A DNA stretch of 21,684 nt. Origin: Flavobacterium psychrophilum (GTDB lineage Bacteria; Bacteroidota; Bacteroidia; Flavobacteriales; Flavobacteriaceae). Location: the NCBI GenBank assembly GCA_945861915.1, contig CAMAWK010000016.1:1-21684 (forward strand). The letters run 5' to 3'. Under the pieces are notes generated by a model that saw nothing but the letters and a program-made list of their open reading frames with translations, was not told where the DNA came from and did not search any database. Positions 8,058 to 16,202 of the stretch are shown here, in pieces (position 1 is the first letter of the stretch; every line of letters starts with the position of its first letter). Position numbers and translations under genes: made by a program.

Positions 8058-8149
8058 AATGTTTTTAAATAAAATATGTAGGTATTGACACTAAAACGCT
8101 TATAGAAAAAGTTTCTAGAAAAGCACTTAAACCAAGACCTGGAAGATAG
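8058..8149 (+). pseudogene. Degenerate second copy of the pnp 3' end
   Basis: The frame 8072-8149 reads KYVGIDTKTLIEKVSRKALK then PRPGR-stop. It aligns to PNPase residues 682-706 ([25 protein letters not shown]): 18 of 25 residues and 61 of 75 bases agree. About 15 further bases upstream also align, with a 1-nt deletion and an in-frame TAA at 8066-8068, so it is not expressed as PNPase. No start codon or upstream pnp sequence is present. A hairpin terminator starts 38 nt after its stop, close to the 34-nt gap behind the intact pnp, so the copy seems to keep the original pnp 3' flank. Most likely it is the displaced end of the ancestral pnp, left when the crt operon entered at this site. Tail length and several residues differ from the intact gene. 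Confidence 0.85.
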
Positions 8150-8187
8150 TCTTAAGTCGGACATAATTCACTAAAATTATTGCACAA

Positions 8188-8221
8188 AAAACCCCGATTC
8201 AAATTTATGAAACGGGGTTTT
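8188..8221. terminator. Bidirectional terminator between crtA/pnp remnant and maeB
   Basis: The stem AAAACCCCG (8188-8196) pairs with CGGGGTTTT (8213-8221), with extra TTCA/TGAA pairing inside. On the minus strand it is followed by a T run and ends maeB transcription; on the plus strand a T-rich tract also follows. It resembles the terminator behind pnp (AAAACCCC core). Confidence 0.88.
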
Positions 8222-8237
8222 GATTTTTACTATTATC

Positions 8238-10538
8238 CTAAACCTGTGCTTTTGCTTTCGATTTTTTTCTTTTCTGTCTTTCCTGAACATCGATAACAGC
8301 AATGGCGGTCATATTTACAATTTCGTTGACACTAGCACCTAATTGTACGATGTGAACCGCTTTGCTCAGTCCCATCATGATAGGACCAATAGATTCGGAT
8401 TTGTGAAGTTCTTTCAACAATTTATAAGTAATATTTCCTGATTCTAAATTTGGAAAAATCAAGGTATTTACTTTTTTCCCTGCTAATTTAGAGAACGGGA
8501 ATTTACTTTGTAACAATTCGGTATTCAATGCAAAATCCGACTGTAACTCGCCATCGACAATCAATTTTGGATTTTGAGTATGTAAAATTTCAACAGCTTT
8601 TCTAACTTTTACAGAATTGGGATGAGAAGAAGAACCAAAATTAGAATACGAAAGCATCGCCATAATCGGTTCAAAGCCCAGTGTAGTGGCTACGTTGGCT
8701 GTCATTTGAGCAATATCTGCTAATTCCTCGGCAGTGGGTTCAATGTTAATGGCGGTATCGGCTAAAAAAAGTGGTCCTCTATCGGTAGTCATAATATTTA
8801 CAGTAGCTACTTTTTTGACATTTTTGGCTTTGCCAATCAATTCAAAAATAGGTTTTGCTACCGTTGGATACGCTCTGGTGTAACCCGAAATCATTCCGTC
8901 GACATCGCCTTCTACGACCATCATGGCACCAAAATAATTACGCTCTTTCATTTTTGCTTGAGCACCATAAAAAGTAACGCCACTTCGTTTTCTACTTTCC
9001 CAATATTTGGTCGCATATTGATCTCTTTTCTCACTAGTTTCTCTCGATTTTGGATCAATAATTAAAATATTGGCATCAAAATCAATTTCTTTTTTTAGTT
9101 CCAAAATAGTTTCTTTATGACCTAACAAAACTGGAATGGCAATTCCTTCGTCATAAACAATTTGTGCAGCTTTCAGAACATCTAAATGGTCTGCTTCGGC
9201 AAAAACAATTTTTTTACGATTGGTTTTGGCTCTGTTATGCAACATTCTAACAATTTTATTGTCGTTTCCAGAACGGAGCAATAATTCTTCTTTATATTTA
9301 TTCCAGTCCTTAATTGGCTTTTTTGCCACACCACTTGCTACGGCTGCTTTGGCAACAGCTATCGGTATAGATGAAAGTAATCTCGGATCGAAAGGTTTTG
9401 GAATAATATAATCTTTGCCAAAAGCCAATCGGGTTTCGCCATACGCAATATTGACTTGTTCCGGAACATTTTCTCGGGTTAAATCGGCTAAAGCTTTGAC
9501 AGCCGCCATCTTCATTTCTTCGTTGATTTTGGTGGCTCTAACGTCTAAAGCACCTCTAAAAATAAACGGAAATCCTAACACATTGTTTACCTGATTCGGA
9601 TAATCTGATCGACCCGTCGCCATAATAATATCATCTCTTGTACTAACTGCTAAATTATAGTCAATTTCAGGATTTGGATTTGCCATCGCAAAAACAATTG
9701 GGTCTTTTGCCATAGAGAGCAACATGGCAGGATTGACCAAATCCGCCATCGATAAACCAATAAAAACATCGGCATCAACCATTGCTTCGTCTAAGGTGTC
9801 AATTTTTCTATCGGTAGCAAATTCAATTTTTTCGGCAGATAGATTTTCTCTATCCGAACGAATAACTCCTTTGCTGTCGGTCATGACAATATTTTCGGAA
9901 CGCGCACCGAATGCTTTGTATAATTTTGTACAAGAAACAGCCGCCGCACCAGCACCACTAATTACAATTTTAACCTCTTCAATTTTTTTCTTAGTTATTT
10001 CTAATGCATTCAACAAGGCTGCAGCCGATATAATGGCTGTTCCATGCTGATCATCGTGCATTACAGGGATATCTAATTCTTCTTTTAGTCGTCTTTCTAT
10101 TTCAAATGCTTCGGGGGCTTTTATATCTTCGAGATTGATTCCTCCAAAAGTAGGCGCCATGATTTTGACCGTTTCGATGAATTTATCAACATCTTTGGTA
10201 TCCAATTCAATATCGATACTATCAATATCAGCAAAGATTTTAAACAATAATGATTTACCTTCCATCACTGGTTTTGAAGCCTCGGGACCAATGTCGCCCA
10301 ATCCCAAAACAGCTGTTCCATTGCTAATAACGGCAACCAAATTTCCTTTGGAAGTGTATTTGTAAACATCCTCTTTATTTTCGGCTATTGCCAAACAAGG
10401 CTCGGCAACTCCAGGAGAATAAGCTAATCCCAAATCACGTTGAGTTGCATAAGGCTTTGTGGGCACAATTTTTATTTTTCCTGGTTGTGGATATTCGTGG
10501 TAATTTAAAGCCTCAATTCTTAATTTTTCGTTGCTCAT
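8238..10538 (-). CDS. maeB: NADP-dependent malic enzyme with phosphotransacetylase-like domain (MaeB)
   Basis: This 766-residue two-domain cytoplasmic protein has the normal MaeB length. The N-terminal malic enzyme part (~1-420) has 'AYSPGVAEPC' with Y40, 'GLGDIGPEASKPVMEGK' ending at K95, the metal-binding 'LEDI' and 'HDDQHGTA' (161-168), and a nucleotide-binding GAGAAA (195-200). The C-terminal part (~430-760) resembles phosphate acetyl/butyryltransferase. The first domain decarboxylates malate to pyruvate with reduction of NADP+. In characterised MaeB proteins the PTA-like domain is regulatory and binds acetyl-CoA. It lies downstream of a C4-dicarboxylate symporter gene in the same orientation, 159 nt away, which suggests use of imported malate, fumarate or succinate. 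No clear promoter was found in that gap. Confidence 0.95.
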   Translation of the reverse strand: MSNEKLRIEALNYHEYPQPGKIKIVPTKPYATQRDLGLAYSPGVAEPCLAIAENKEDVYKYTSKGNLVAVISNGTAVLGLGDIGPEASKPVMEGKSLLFKIFADIDSIDIELDTKDVDKFIETVKIMAPTFGGINLEDIKAPEAFEIERRLKEELDIPVMHDDQHGTAIISAAALLNALEITKKKIEEVKIVISGAGAAAVSCTKLYKAFGARSENIVMTDSKGVIRSDRENLSAEKIEFATDRKIDTLDEAMVDADVFIGLSMADLVNPAMLLSMAKDPIVFAMANPNPEIDYNLAVSTRDDIIMATGRSDYPNQVNNVLGFPFIFRGALDVRATKINEEMKMAAVKALADLTRENVPEQVNIAYGETRLAFGKDYIIPKPFDPRLLSSIPIAVAKAAVASGVAKKPIKDWNKYKEELLLRSGNDNKIVRMLHNRAKTNRKKIVFAEADHLDVLKAAQIVYDEGIAIPVLLGHKETILELKKEIDFDANILIIDPKSRETSEKRDQYATKYWESRKRSGVTFYGAQAKMKERNYFGAMMVVEGDVDGMISGYTRAYPTVAKPIFELIGKAKNVKKVATVNIMTTDRGPLFLADTAINIEPTAEELADIAQMTANVATTLGFEPIMAMLSYSNFGSSSHPNSVKVRKAVEILHTQNPKLIVDGELQSDFALNTELLQSKFPFSKLAGKKVNTLIFPNLESGNITYKLLKELHKSESIGPIMMGLSKAVHIVQLGASVNEIVNMTAIAVIDVQERQKRKKSKAKAQV

Positions 10539-10697
10539 AATATTGAAATAGTGTTGAATTTGTTTTTTAGAATGTCTTATCTAGGCTTTAATCAATAAAA
10601 AATACACAAAAGCCTTTATAAATACTAGGATTACCCTATCAATTTATAATATTTAAAAGTAAATAAATCTGCAAAGAGTTGGGTAACTAAATTAAAA

Positions 10698-12014
10698 TTA
10701 TTTTAAAGAATAATTTGAATTTTCTGATTCCACACGAAATGGATTTGGAATTTCAATACTTTGTGACTGAGTTTCAGTGATTATTGGTTCGTCAATTTTA
10801 ACAAATTCATTTTCAGACTTAGAAATTACTATCGCTGCAACTCCGTTTCCAATAAAATTAGTAATTGCTCGTGCTTCGCTCATAAATTTATCGACACCTA
10901 GTAAAAAAGCAAGTCCTTCAAGAGGAATTTTATGTAAGGATGATAAAGTGGATGCAAGAATAACAAAACCACTTCCGGTAACTCCCGCAGCTCCTTTAGA
11001 AGTGACCATTAAAATACCAATCATAGTAAATATTTCAGCAGTGCTTAAATGAATATTATATAATTGTGCAAGAAAAATAATAGCCATCGACAAATAAATC
11101 GAAGTTCCGTCAAGATTAAAAGAGTAACCAGTAGGGATAACTAAACCAACCACCGATTTACTACAACCCATTTTTTCTAGTTTATCCATCAAGTTGGGCA
11201 AAGCTGCTTCAGAAGACGAAGTTCCTAAAACAATCAACAATTCTGATTTTAGGTATTTTATAAAATTCCAAATACTGAGTTTGTAATATCTCATTATTCC
11301 TCCCAAAACTATAAAGATGAATAAAAACATGGTGATGTAAAAAGTAATCATCAATTTTCCCAGTGGAATAAGTGTGTGTAAACCAAATTTACCAACCGCA
11401 TAAGCCATTCCTCCAAATGCTCCCAATGGGGCTAAATACATAACCCATTTTAAAGCAGTGAAAACAATTTTGGAACATTTGTATAAAAAAGCAACTACTT
11501 GCTCACGTTTGCTGGAATAACTCAATAAAACACCTGCAATTATAGCTACAATAAGTACTTGAAGTGTAAAATTATTTTGAAGAACTGAAGCCCAATCAAA
11601 ACCAGTTGATTGATTTGAATTTGTATATTGGCTTGCATCAGATATGTTTAAACCTGATTTGTCTATTTTTCCTGGTTCAATCAAATAAGCAACCACAACG
11701 CCTATTATTAAGGCTAATGTAGATACAATTTCAAAATATAGTAATGATTTAAAACCAATTCTTCCAACCTTTTTTAAATCGCCCATACTACTAATTCCGA
11801 GAACAATAGTTAGAAAAATAATTGGAGCAATAAAAATTTTAACTAATTCTATAAAAGAATCACCCACAATTTTCATTTCAATCGCATTATCTGGGTAATA
11901 ATGCCCCAAATAAACACCTACCATTATAGCAATTAGAACCCAAAAAGTTAGGTTTGTAAGTAGTTTATTCAAAAATGACTTTTTACTATTTTCAATTACA
12001 GGACTCGTATTCAT
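10698..12014 (-). CDS. dctA: Dicarboxylate/amino acid:cation symporter, DctA-like
   Basis: This 438-residue inner-membrane protein of the DAACS (SLC1-like) family has about eight membrane helices and two re-entrant loops. Signatures include the serine-rich 'GTSSSEAALP' (264-273), 'PTGYSFNLDGTSIY' (294-307), 'SKGAAGVTGSGF' (339-350) and 'DKFMSEARAITNFIGNGVA' (375-393) with the cation/substrate-binding Asp and Asn residues. Family assignment is firm. C4-dicarboxylate specificity is inferred from similarity to DctA and from the malic enzyme gene downstream; glutamate/aspartate transport (GltP-like) remains possible. It starts 55 nt after a porin gene and may be part of that operon. Confidence 0.85.
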   Translation of the reverse strand: MNTSPVIENSKKSFLNKLLTNLTFWVLIAIMVGVYLGHYYPDNAIEMKIVGDSFIELVKIFIAPIIFLTIVLGISSMGDLKKVGRIGFKSLLYFEIVSTLALIIGVVVAYLIEPGKIDKSGLNISDASQYTNSNQSTGFDWASVLQNNFTLQVLIVAIIAGVLLSYSSKREQVVAFLYKCSKIVFTALKWVMYLAPLGAFGGMAYAVGKFGLHTLIPLGKLMITFYITMFLFIFIVLGGIMRYYKLSIWNFIKYLKSELLIVLGTSSSEAALPNLMDKLEKMGCSKSVVGLVIPTGYSFNLDGTSIYLSMAIIFLAQLYNIHLSTAEIFTMIGILMVTSKGAAGVTGSGFVILASTLSSLHKIPLEGLAFLLGVDKFMSEARAITNFIGNGVAAIVISKSENEFVKIDEPIITETQSQSIEIPNPFRVESENSNYSLK

Positions 12015-12069
12015 TTGTTATTGATTTATTGGTTTGAGTACTTTTTTTAGGTTAGAGTTTACGGATTTA

Positions 12070-13341
12070 TTAAAAAACAACTTGTACCATAAACTGTACA
12101 CTTATGGATTTTTCTTTTGTGACTACATTTGTTATTTGATTTATTTTATCTACAGAATTAGAGAGCCCATTAATTTGAACTTTGAAATCATTTCCTTTAA
12201 AATATTTAGTAATACCCGCAGAAAATGCTTCTTGATCTAATAGTAAAGAACTAGCATTATCAAATTCTTTGTTTAGTTTTTCATATCTAAAGTCCACCGA
12301 TATTCCTGATTTTGTAACATAACCCGCTTGTAAATTATGACCTTGACCGACTATTAAGTATTCACTAATTTCAGTAATATACAATGGTATGGTTGCAATT
12401 TTGTCTAAATAAGTTCCATCTAGATTTGATGCCGATGCGTTAACATATTCTCCTAGCAACGAAAATCCTTTGTATTTTACTAAAATATCTTGATATACTT
12501 TGCGATAAGTCGGGAGTTTTTCAACCCCTTGATTATTGTAAAAATTGAAGGCGTTATGTCCCTCTCCTACTTTATCACTCGCTCCAGTATTTTGACTAAA
12601 AGCAGCACCTATCAAAATTTTTGGTTTTTCTTCGTGCAATAAATCGGCGATATAACCATCATTTCCTAACTTAAATTTTCCTAATGGCAATAAATCGAGT
12701 CTTCCTCCTAACTTCCAACCCCCTTTGTCGGTGTCACGAGAATCGGCTCCAAAAGAATTGATACCATCGCCTGAGGTGATTGCTATTTTTGGTTTAATGA
12801 TAAATTTTTCGTCACCAAATTCGCTTTCTAGGAAAATACCAAATTCACGACCTGTTCTAGAAAATTCCGAGCTAAAAATTCCTCTGTCAACAAATTGTAA
12901 TTTGTCTTCATAAAAAGTCATTTCACGATTGTTAGTAAAAGTTTGCTTTTGACCCATTGTGATTTTTAATTGCTTTATTGGCGAATAGGATACCCAAGCA
13001 TCTAAAAGAGGTCTGGCACTACTAAAATTATTTTGCACCAAAAACGATAGCTTTTCTTTTTTAAAATTTCCCGAAACTGTAAAAAAGCTGTTTTTAGCGT
13101 TCATATATTGATTGGGTCTCAATCCTTCCATTTTTTCATACTCATAAAAGCCTTGAATAAACCCACCAATAGCAAATTGATAATCGCCATCGTTAAAATC
13201 AAAACTCAATCCATCTCCTAATTGAAATTCCTCAGAATTCTTTTTGACCTTAACCTGCGAATAGCTTTCAAATCCTAATCCAAAAAGCAAAACAATGGAT
13301 GCTATAGAAAATATGCTGCTGTTTTTTTTATATTTTTTCAT
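12070..13341 (-). CDS. OprO/OprP-like outer-membrane porin (copy 1)
   Basis: This 423-residue protein has a signal peptide ending near 'GFESYSQ' (residue ~29) and the alternating pattern of a beta-barrel, closing on a terminal Phe ('VQFMVQVVF'). The region 'WVSYSPIKQLKITMGQKQTF' with 'NNREMTFYEDKLQFVDR' and 'ITSGDGINSFG' is typical of Bacteroidota phosphate-selective-porin O/P relatives. The substrate in Bacteroidota is generally unproven; anions or peptides are possible. It is a paralogue of the porin at 14876-16180. Its start overlaps the end of the M14 peptidase gene by 14 nt in another frame, which implies translational coupling. Confidence 0.82.
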   Translation of the reverse strand: MKKYKKNSSIFSIASIVLLFGLGFESYSQVKVKKNSEEFQLGDGLSFDFNDGDYQFAIGGFIQGFYEYEKMEGLRPNQYMNAKNSFFTVSGNFKKEKLSFLVQNNFSSARPLLDAWVSYSPIKQLKITMGQKQTFTNNREMTFYEDKLQFVDRGIFSSEFSRTGREFGIFLESEFGDEKFIIKPKIAITSGDGINSFGADSRDTDKGGWKLGGRLDLLPLGKFKLGNDGYIADLLHEEKPKILIGAAFSQNTGASDKVGEGHNAFNFYNNQGVEKLPTYRKVYQDILVKYKGFSLLGEYVNASASNLDGTYLDKIATIPLYITEISEYLIVGQGHNLQAGYVTKSGISVDFRYEKLNKEFDNASSLLLDQEAFSAGITKYFKGNDFKVQINGLSNSVDKINQITNVVTKEKSISVQFMVQVVF

Positions 13342-14872
13342 TATTAAAATATCTATAAATTGGTAATTCTTTATTTAGTTTGGTTTCATACACATGAAAT
13401 TTAACAAACCCATTTTCGCTTTCTGGCTCCAACACTTCTGTCGCCATTTTGGTATTTTTTTGATTCAAATAAACTATAAAAGTGCCTTTCGGGAAGTTTC
13501 TTTGAATTTTCTGAACGGTGGTTTCCACTTCTTGTTCTTTGAAGCCCTCTTCTTCATCGGGACTAATTGTCTTGGAGATAACAGTATAATTTTCGACTTC
13601 GAGGTTTTTATCATCCTGTAATTCATTGACTTCTAAACCCAAAATTTTGAGTTTGTCAACCAATTTAATTTGTTCAGGCAAAATCAGATAGGCCTTAGGA
13701 CGAGGACGTTCTAAAACAGAAGTAGCTTTGAGCGCATTATTGACCTTAACCTCTAAAGATGTTACTTGATTGTCTTTCAAATCAATCGCTTGAATAGTTT
13801 GAATTTCCTGTGGTTTTTTACAAGTTACCACTATGTTTTCATGGACAGTTTCGTTCGATTTTTTTAAGACTTCTTTAATTGTATTTAAATCGTCATAGGC
13901 GGTTTTTAAAAAAGAAGATGCAATTAAAAAAGTAGTGTTAATCCTTCTCTTAAAAGAAGTTTTTTGAAGATTAACACCTCTAATTTCTATCAATGCCGAT
14001 ATACTATTTGTCAAAGCATACGAAGTCGTGCTTGAACGAGCTTCGGTTGTACATTGATTAAATTGGATTTCATTATTCTTTTTATGGGCAGCTATATAAT
14101 CTCTATATTTCAAATTATTAGTAGACAAAACATTTTTGGAATTAGCAATCAAAACATTCTGGCTGTATTCTCTCAAATTCAAAGGCAAGTTCAAATTTCC
14201 ACAAAGCATAAACATTGCATCGTATATTGAACTAATACCATGAGTTCCTAATTCAAAAAATTCTTTTCTAAAAGGTCGATATTCATGGAAATCAATAGCA
14301 ACTTCAGCTCCAAAATTGCTAAAAGCTTGCTTTAAATAATTACTTTCTGGCGCCAAAAGTTTTACTTGATCTCTGTTTAAATCTAAACCGTTTGCAGCGT
14401 AGCGATCTTGTTTTTCATAGCCATCGATGTTCGCCATTGGTATAATGGTTAATGTAATTTTATCTAACAAATACGAATAAGTAGCATCGTTCAAAATTTT
14501 ATCAAACAAATAAAGCATCGATTCGGTACTCGCTGGTTCATCTCCATGAAGTCCACCTTGAAACCAAACTTTAATTTTTTCTTGACCATTATTTCGATTC
14601 AAAACCAACATCGGGATTTTTTTCTTTTTTTGGCTTTCGCCGATAAAAGAAAGTGTCACAACATCAGGGTGTTTTTCAATAATGGAGTTCAAAAAACTCA
14701 TCATGTCGTCATAGTTAGTAAATCCTTTTTTGGAAAAAGCAGGCGTTTTAATTTCTATATCCGGATCAGGAAAATACTTTTTGGTAATTTCATCATTCTG
14801 TGGATTGAACTGACCAAACGTACTAAAACTGATTAATGCCAAAACAAACAAATAGTTAAGTCTTTTTCTCAT
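13328..14872 (-). CDS. Exported M14-family zinc carboxypeptidase
   Basis: This 514-residue metallopeptidase has a signal peptide (cleavage near 'FSTFGQ', residue ~21). Expected M14 residues are present: zinc ligands H109 and E112 in 'GGLHGDEPAS', third ligand H196 in 'IDFHEYRP', substrate-carboxylate residues N166-R167 in 'GLDLNRDQ', and the catalytic Glu E296 in 'ALIEIRGV'. Residues ~330-514 form an additional C-terminal region without a recognised motif. It would act in the periplasm or at the surface, trimming C-terminal residues from peptides. It lies 3 nt after the upstream porin and overlaps the downstream porin by 14 nt, so the three products are probably made together. Substrate specificity cannot be read from the sequence. 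Confidence 0.88.
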   Translation of the reverse strand: MRKRLNYLFVLALISFSTFGQFNPQNDEITKKYFPDPDIEIKTPAFSKKGFTNYDDMMSFLNSIIEKHPDVVTLSFIGESQKKKKIPMLVLNRNNGQEKIKVWFQGGLHGDEPASTESMLYLFDKILNDATYSYLLDKITLTIIPMANIDGYEKQDRYAANGLDLNRDQVKLLAPESNYLKQAFSNFGAEVAIDFHEYRPFRKEFFELGTHGISSIYDAMFMLCGNLNLPLNLREYSQNVLIANSKNVLSTNNLKYRDYIAAHKKNNEIQFNQCTTEARSSTTSYALTNSISALIEIRGVNLQKTSFKRRINTTFLIASSFLKTAYDDLNTIKEVLKKSNETVHENIVVTCKKPQEIQTIQAIDLKDNQVTSLEVKVNNALKATSVLERPRPKAYLILPEQIKLVDKLKILGLEVNELQDDKNLEVENYTVISKTISPDEEEGFKEQEVETTVQKIQRNFPKGTFIVYLNQKNTKMATEVLEPESENGFVKFHVYETKLNKELPIYRYFNNEKI

Positions 14873-14875
14873 GGC

Positions 14876-16180
14876 CTAAAAAGTTATGGTTGTCATTACT
14901 CTTCCGATAATTTCGTTTCCATTTAAAGGCGAACCATTCAATCCGCTGGAACCTGATTTAGCATTGATGTAAGTGCAATCCATTTGAATTTTTGCACCAT
15001 AACTTCGACTCAAAAACTTGGTGATTCCTAAAGTATAAAAGTGTGAACGATTAAAGAAAGTAGCATTATTCAAAAACGAATTTGCTTCTGGTTTAATATG
15101 ACTAAATCGACCATCTATTGATATATTGTTTTTAAAAACAAAACCTCCTTGAATGTTGTAGGCGTCTCCAAGAATCATTCTACCATTTACATAATTTTCT
15201 ACATCTTGAATTCCATTAACCAAAAAAGTAGTTGATGAGGTTCCGTCGGCACGAACTCTCTGAGTGATGTCACTATTCACTCTAGACGAAGCACTTACAA
15301 ATTCTCCTAACAAAGAAAAACCCTGGTATTTAAACAAAAAATCCGCACCCCATTTAACATAGTCTGGGAGTGCTTCTTGATTGTTATTGTCTAGGTATAA
15401 AACAGAACCACTTTCTCTTCCGCGTCTGTCGCTAATGCCTTGGTTGTAACTATAATTTATTCCAAAAACGAATTTTGGAGTTAACTCTCTCACAATGTCC
15501 ACTTGTCTGTATTGACCAAAATTGCTAAACAACCCAAACGGCAAATAGTCCACTCGTCCACCAAACTTTAGACCACCTCGATCTTTACTAAATACATTTA
15601 TACCATCACCGTTAGTAACAGCTATTTCGGGTCTTAAATACTGATATTTAGACAATTTTAATGATGTCTCAGCAAAAAAACCAAATTCTCTAATAGTCGC
15701 AAATGCACTCGAAAGAGGGCTTCTTTCCACCAGTTGCAGCGTGTTAGATCGCATTCCCAGTTCGCGATTGTCTGTAGGAGTTGCTTTTTGTCCAAATGCA
15801 ATTTTTGTGTTTTTTGATATTTCATAGGATGCCCATGCATCAAAAATCAAACTCGATAAATTTCCATCGGCTTCGCCACCGCCTCCTAAATCTAGTTGCA
15901 AACGATAGCTTAATTTTTCATTCTTGGAATCACCAGAAAACTGTACTCTCGCCCTGCGCAGTCTAAATCTAGTAAACAGACTATCGTTTGGAGTATCAGT
16001 GTAGCCTCTAGTTTCTATATAAGGCTGAACAAAACCCGAAATTTCCATTTTATAACCACCATCACCCGTAAATCGGAATCCTTCGCCAAATTTGTATTTA
16101 TTGGGTGTGATTTCTTGTGCAGCAGAATATACTACTATGAGTAGGCTATATACCAATGTTAGTATTCTTATTAACTTCAT
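14876..16180 (-). CDS. OprO/OprP-like outer-membrane porin (copy 2)
   Basis: This 434-residue beta-barrel protein has a short signal peptide (cleavage near 'VVYSAAQ', residue ~22). An early 'EISGFVQPYIETRGY' strand and an Arg-rich 'FTRFRLRRARVQFSGD' stretch follow, as in phosphate-selective porin O/P relatives. 'WASYEISKNTKIAFGQKATP', 'NRELGMRSNTLQLVER' and 'VTNGDGINVF' match corresponding segments of porin copy 1. The C-terminus ends on Phe ('GRVMTTITF'), the usual outer-membrane insertion signal. It begins 22 nt after the lipoprotein gene and ends 3 nt before the M14 peptidase start. The porin pair flanking a peptidase suggests delivery of peptides or their products through the outer membrane. 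Confidence 0.85.
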   Translation of the reverse strand: MKLIRILTLVYSLLIVVYSAAQEITPNKYKFGEGFRFTGDGGYKMEISGFVQPYIETRGYTDTPNDSLFTRFRLRRARVQFSGDSKNEKLSYRLQLDLGGGGEADGNLSSLIFDAWASYEISKNTKIAFGQKATPTDNRELGMRSNTLQLVERSPLSSAFATIREFGFFAETSLKLSKYQYLRPEIAVTNGDGINVFSKDRGGLKFGGRVDYLPFGLFSNFGQYRQVDIVRELTPKFVFGINYSYNQGISDRRGRESGSVLYLDNNNQEALPDYVKWGADFLFKYQGFSLLGEFVSASSRVNSDITQRVRADGTSSTTFLVNGIQDVENYVNGRMILGDAYNIQGGFVFKNNISIDGRFSHIKPEANSFLNNATFFNRSHFYTLGITKFLSRSYGAKIQMDCTYINAKSGSSGLNGSPLNGNEIIGRVMTTITF

Positions 16181-16202
16181 ATTATCTTTTGTCTAACTAT
16201 GG

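Noticed and set aside
8188..8221. The 8188 hairpin as a recombination (attachment) site
   Set aside because: It is a plain bidirectional terminator with a T run. The repeat that brackets the operon is coding pnp sequence, and no integrase is present.
10583..10615. Inverted repeat AGGCTTT/AAAGCCT between dctA and maeB as a terminator
   Set aside because: The loop is 19 nt long and no T run follows on the minus strand, so it is too weak to call; an operator role cannot be excluded.
13394..14836. Plus-strand ORFs opposite the M14 peptidase gene
   Set aside because: They are antisense shadows of a gene with intact catalytic residues and show no family features or initiation signals.
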